From positions 1,374 through 7,229 of the forward strand of contig JASEJS010000037.1 in assembly GCA_030016765.1 (NCBI GenBank): 5,856 bases of DNA, in the 5' to 3' direction. The stretch comes from Patescibacteria group bacterium. GTDB taxonomy: Bacteria > Patescibacteriota > Minisyncoccia > Minisyncoccales > JASEJS01. The notes beneath the pieces are model-generated. The model did no database searches and was not told the origin of the DNA. It saw only the letters and a list, made by a program, of their open reading frames with translations. The first letter of the stretch is position 1, and each line of letters starts with the position of its first letter. Of this stretch, positions 2,912 to 5,856 are shown piece after piece. A program made the position numbers and the translations under genes.

Positions 2912-5856
2912 ATGATAAATAAAATCCCTATAAAAAATTTTGGAAAATCAAAGGTCCATTTAGATTTACCCTATTTGCTTTTTCTCCAGAAAGAGAGCTG
3001 GAAACGGTTTTGGGAGAGGGATTTAAAAGAGTTATTCCAAGAAATATCGCCAATCAGGGATTATACTGGAAAAGAGCTTGAGCTCTGGTTTTTGAATTAC
3101 AAACTTGGAGAGCCAAAATACAAAACTGATTTGGAAGCTAAACAGAATGATGATTCCTATGAAGCCCCCCTGAGAGTGAAGGTAAAATTAGTCAATCTTA
3201 AGACCAAAGAGATAAAGGAACAAGAGGTCTTTTTAACTGATTTCCCATTGATGACCGAAAAGGGAACTTTTATTGTCAATGGAGTAGAAAGGGTAGCCAT
3301 TTCTCAATTAATTCGCTCTCCGGGAGCATTTTTTACTGCCCAAAAAATAGCTGGTAAAAATTATTTTGGAGCAAAAATTATTCCTAATCGAGGAGCCTGG
3401 TTAGAATTTGAAACTGAACCATCTGGCTTTATTGGAGTGAAAATTGATCGAAAAAGAAAAGTAGCTGTTACTACCTTATTAAGAGCTTTTGGATTAAAAG
3501 AGGAAGAAATCAAAGAGCAATTCAGAGAAGTTGATATTGGAGAAATTAAGTATATTGAAGAAACTTTAAAGAGGGACTCAACTCATAATCAGGCAGAAGC
3601 TCTCATTGAAATTTATCAAAGACTAAGACCAGGAGATATGGCTACTCCTGACACTGCCCGAGAATTGATTGAGAATATGTTTTTCAATTTTGAGAGATAT
3701 GATTTGTCGAAAGTGGGGAGATGGAGGATGGGGCAGAGATTACTTGAATTAAAATCAAAAATCAAAAATCAAAAATCAAAAATCCTCTTAAAGGAAAAAG
3801 CTCGGCTTAGAAATCCAGGCGAAGAGGAAATTACTGTATCGGATAGGGTTTTGAGATTGGAAGATGTAATATCGGTTATCCGAGAGATTATTAGATCGAA
3901 CAATGATCCTGAGGGAAAACCAGATCAGATTGACCATTTGGGTAATAGAAGGGTGAGAACAATGGCCGAGCTTTTACAAAATAGGTTGAGGGTGGGATTG
4001 ATGAGAATGGAGAGAATTATTAAAGATAGAATGTCAACTCTTGATATTTATACTTTAACTCCAGTTCAATTAATTAATCCCCGGCCATTGATGGCTATTG
4101 TCAAAGAATTTTTCACTTCCAGTCAAGTAACTCAATTTATGGATCAGGATAATCCTTTGGCTGAATTGGAGCACAAAAGAAGATTAACAGCCACTGGGCC
4201 AGGAGGTTTGACCAGAGAAAGAGCTGGATTTGAAGTGAGGGATGTTCAACCTTCTCATTATGGAAGAATTTGTCCAATTCAAACTCCTGAAGGACCTAAT
4301 ATCGGATTGGTTGGCCACTTAGCCTCTTTTGCCAGAATTAATCCCTATGGCTTTTTAGAGACCCCTTATTTTGAGGTTAAAAATGGTAGGGTTACCTCCA
4401 ATATCCGATATTTAAATGCTTATGAAGAAGAAAAATATAATATTGCTCATGGTGGGGTACCACTTGATGAAAAAGGCAATATTATTCCTAAGAAAGTTGA
4501 AGCGAGAATAAAAGGTGAGCCAGGCCTAGCCGATAGAGATAAAATTGATTTTATGGATGTCTCTTCAGAACAATTTATTTCAGTTGCTACCAGTCTTATT
4601 CCCTTTTTACAGAATGATGATGCTAGTCGAGCCTTAATGGGTTCAAACATGCAAAGACAGGCCGTAACTTTAATTAAACCCGAACCTCCTTTAGTTTGTA
4701 CTGGAGTGGAAGAAAAGGTGGCCAGAGATTCAGGACAAGTAATAATATCTGATGTTGATGGAGTAGTGAGTGAAGTTGATGCCAATCATATCAAAATTAA
4801 AATCAAAAATCAAAAATCAAAAATCAAAAATTATGATTTAAGAACTTTTATCCGGACTAATCAATATACCTGTTTTCATCAGAGACCGGTAGTTAAAAAA
4901 GGAGAATCAGTTAAAAAAGGAACTATTTTGGCTGAAGGAGGAGGAATTTCTCAAGGGAGATTGGCTTTGGGTCAAAATGTTTTAGTGGCTTTTATGCCCT
5001 GGAGAGGAGGGACTTTTGAAGATGCAATTTTGATTTCAGAAAGATTGGTTAAAGATGATATTTATACTTCAATTCATATTGAGAATTTTAGTTGTGATGT
5101 TAGGGAGACAAAATTGGGGCCAGAAATTACCACCCCTGATATCCCCAATGTTTCAGAGGAGAAGCTGAGAAACTTGGATGAAGAGGGGATTGTCAGGATT
5201 GGAGCAGAAGTGGGGCCAAATGATATTTTGGTTGGAAAAATCTCACCAAAAGGAGAAGCAGATTTAACTGCTGAAGAAAGATTATTGAGAGCAATTTTTG
5301 GTGAAAAGGCTAAGGAAGTTAAAGATACTTCACTTTTAATGGAACATGGAAAGCAAGGAAAGGTGATTGGAGTAAAAGTTTTCGAAAGAGCAGCTGGTCA
5401 TAGATTAGAACCTGGGGTGATTAAAAGAATTGAAGTTGAAGTAGCTCAAATCCGAAAAATTACTGCCGGAGATAAATTATCTGGTCGCCATGGAAATAAA
5501 GGGGTAATTTCTAAGGTCTTACCAGAAGAAGAAATGCCATTTATTGAAGACGGTACACCAATAGATATTATTCTAAATCCAATCAGTGTGGTTTCAAGGA
5601 TGAATATTGGTCAGATTTTAGAGACCCATTTAGCTTTGGCAGCTAAAAAATTAGGATATATTGCTGTTTCTCCAGCTTTAGCTGGAGCCAATGAAAAAGA
5701 TATTAAACAAGAGTTAAAAGCAGCTGGTCTTCCTGAAGATGGAAAGGTCACTTTATATGATGGACGAACTGGCCTGCCCTTTTCAGAAAAGATTACCGTA
5801 GGTTATATTTACATGATGAAATTAATCCATATGGTTGAAGATAAAATTCATATGAG
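2912..5856 (+). CDS. rpoB: DNA-directed RNA polymerase subunit beta, 3' truncated by window
   Basis: The frame is open for 981 codons and runs off the window. This is the β subunit, forming half of the catalytic cleft and the rifamycin pocket. Landmarks include GVERVAISQLIRSPGAFF (124-141), HLGNRRVRT, SSQVTQFMDQDNPLAELEHK (rifampicin cluster, D411 and H421), GPGGLTRERAGFEVRD ... CPIQTPEGPNIGL (429-466), FEDAILISER (E703, D704) and GDKLSGRHGNKG with the two conserved lysines K855 and K863 (E. coli K1065/K1073). The last visible residues, EDKIHM, normally precede the RS.[24 protein letters not shown] tail. The E. coli lobe and flap insertions (βi4, βi9) are absent, so the full length is probably near 1,100 residues. 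The ATG at 2912 gives MINKIPIKNFGK, a plausible RpoB start; the nearest purine-rich match (AGGA, 2894-2897) is about 14 nt upstream, longer than ideal. rplJ/rplL do not precede it; rpoC presumably follows beyond the window. Two AAAAATC arrays interrupt the gene in frame. Confidence 0.98.
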   Translation, partial: MINKIPIKNFGKSKVHLDLPYLLFLQKESWKRFWERDLKELFQEISPIRDYTGKELELWFLNYKLGEPKYKTDLEAKQNDDSYEAPLRVKVKLVNLKTKEIKEQEVFLTDFPLMTEKGTFIVNGVERVAISQLIRSPGAFFTAQKIAGKNYFGAKIIPNRGAWLEFETEPSGFIGVKIDRKRKVAVTTLLRAFGLKEEEIKEQFREVDIGEIKYIEETLKRDSTHNQAEALIEIYQRLRPGDMATPDTARELIENMFFNFERYDLSKVGRWRMGQRLLELKSKIKNQKSKILLKEKARLRNPGEEEITVSDRVLRLEDVISVIREIIRSNNDPEGKPDQIDHLGNRRVRTMAELLQNRLRVGLMRMERIIKDRMSTLDIYTLTPVQLINPRPLMAIVKEFFTSSQVTQFMDQDNPLAELEHKRRLTATGPGGLTRERAGFEVRDVQPSHYGRICPIQTPEGPNIGLVGHLASFARINPYGFLETPYFEVKNGRVTSNIRYLNAYEEEKYNIAHGGVPLDEKGNIIPKKVEARIKGEPGLADRDKIDFMDVSSEQFISVATSLIPFLQNDDASRALMGSNMQRQAVTLIKPEPPLVCTGVEEKVARDSGQVIISDVDGVVSEVDANHIKIKIKNQKSKIKNYDLRTFIRTNQYTCFHQRPVVKKGESVKKGTILAEGGGISQGRLALGQNVLVAFMPWRGGTFEDAILISERLVKDDIYTSIHIENFSCDVRETKLGPEITTPDIPNVSEEKLRNLDEEGIVRIGAEVGPNDILVGKISPKGEADLTAEERLLRAIFGEKAKEVKDTSLLMEHGKQGKVIGVKVFERAAGHRLEPGVIKRIEVEVAQIRKITAGDKLSGRHGNKGVISKVLPEEEMPFIEDGTPIDIILNPISVVSRMNIGQILETHLALAAKKLGYIAVSPALAGANEKDIKQELKAAGLPEDGKVTLYDGRTGLPFSEKITVGYIYMMKLIHMVEDKIHM
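3751..3784 (+). repeat. First AAAAATC heptamer array in rpoB
   Basis: A partial AAAATC is followed by four perfect AAAAATC units (34 nt). It encodes KSKIKNQKSKI (residues 281-291), between the RYDLSKVGRWRMGQRLLEL segment and the VSDRVLRLEDVISVIREII segment. That is the linker preceding the rifampicin region, which varies in length among bacterial RpoB proteins. The unit has no stop codon in any of the three forward frames. Confidence 0.95.
4799..4832 (+). repeat. Second AAAAATC heptamer array in rpoB
   Basis: A partial AAAATC, three perfect AAAAATC units and one AAAAATT (34 nt) sit on the same strand as the first array. They encode KIKNQKSKIKN (residues 630-640). The array falls between DANHIKI and YDLRTFIRTNQYTC, the turn that in E. 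coli separates the ASRIVIKV-like strand from the YNLTKYTRSNQ-like strand. Length and unit match the array about 1 kb upstream, although the reading phase within the unit differs by one base. Confidence 0.95.

Noticed and set aside
4447..4785. Open reading frame of 112 codons on the - strand inside rpoB
   Set aside because: It is antisense to highly conserved rpoB sequence; the Ser/Thr-rich product shows no family pattern.
3751..4832. CRISPR array or mobile-element ends formed by the two AAAAATC blocks
   Set aside because: Units are contiguous 7-mers without spacers, and the sequence between the blocks is uninterrupted rpoB with all conserved motifs.

Overview
This AT-rich window holds the 3' end of one gene, one complete gene and most of a third, all on the + strand. 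The RpoB has short lobe and flap regions, without the large insertions of proteobacterial RpoB. It is not preceded by rplJ-rplL. Its neighbours are a LamG-type surface protein and an O-antigen-ligase/TPR fusion. Together these suggest a member of the candidate phyla radiation (Patescibacteria, possibly Microgenomates-like). That assignment rests on remembered family resemblance, not on a search. The standard bacterial code (TGA = stop) fits: neither long reading frame contains an internal TGA.

Layout. (1) Positions 3-342 hold the C-terminal end of a LamG/concanavalin-A-like protein. Its frame stops at a TGA (291-293), but a +1 shift at a C5 run restores a family-like ending that stops at 342. 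(2) Positions 343-459 form a 117-nt intergenic stretch with a 9-bp-period repeat and a near-consensus sigma-70 promoter (TTGACT, 17 nt, TATAAT). (3) Positions 460-2835 encode a 791-residue membrane protein: 13 predicted membrane segments with O-antigen ligase/Wzy_C signatures, followed by TPR repeats. (4) Positions 2836-2911 carry a second strong promoter, with an extended -10, whose -35 box begins one base after the preceding stop codon. (5) Position 2912 to the window edge is rpoB, 981 codons, open at the 3' end; about 100-odd residues are missing.

The LamG protein and the ligase/TPR protein both look like cell-surface functions: a carbohydrate- or adhesion-type module and a glycan polymerase/ligase. 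rpoB is the core transcription gene and appears to be driven by its own promoter. No clear intrinsic terminator separates the three genes.

The most unusual signal is a set of 7-bp-period tandem arrays. There are four in 5.9 kb, one in the LamG gene, one in the ligase gene and two in rpoB. All lie inside reading frames, at positions that look like variable loops. Their units differ (CCTCGAG, AAATCCC/AAATTCT, AAAAATC twice), but the period is always seven. They resemble in style the heptanucleotide STRR repeats described in cyanobacteria, but here they sit inside coding sequence, including an essential gene.
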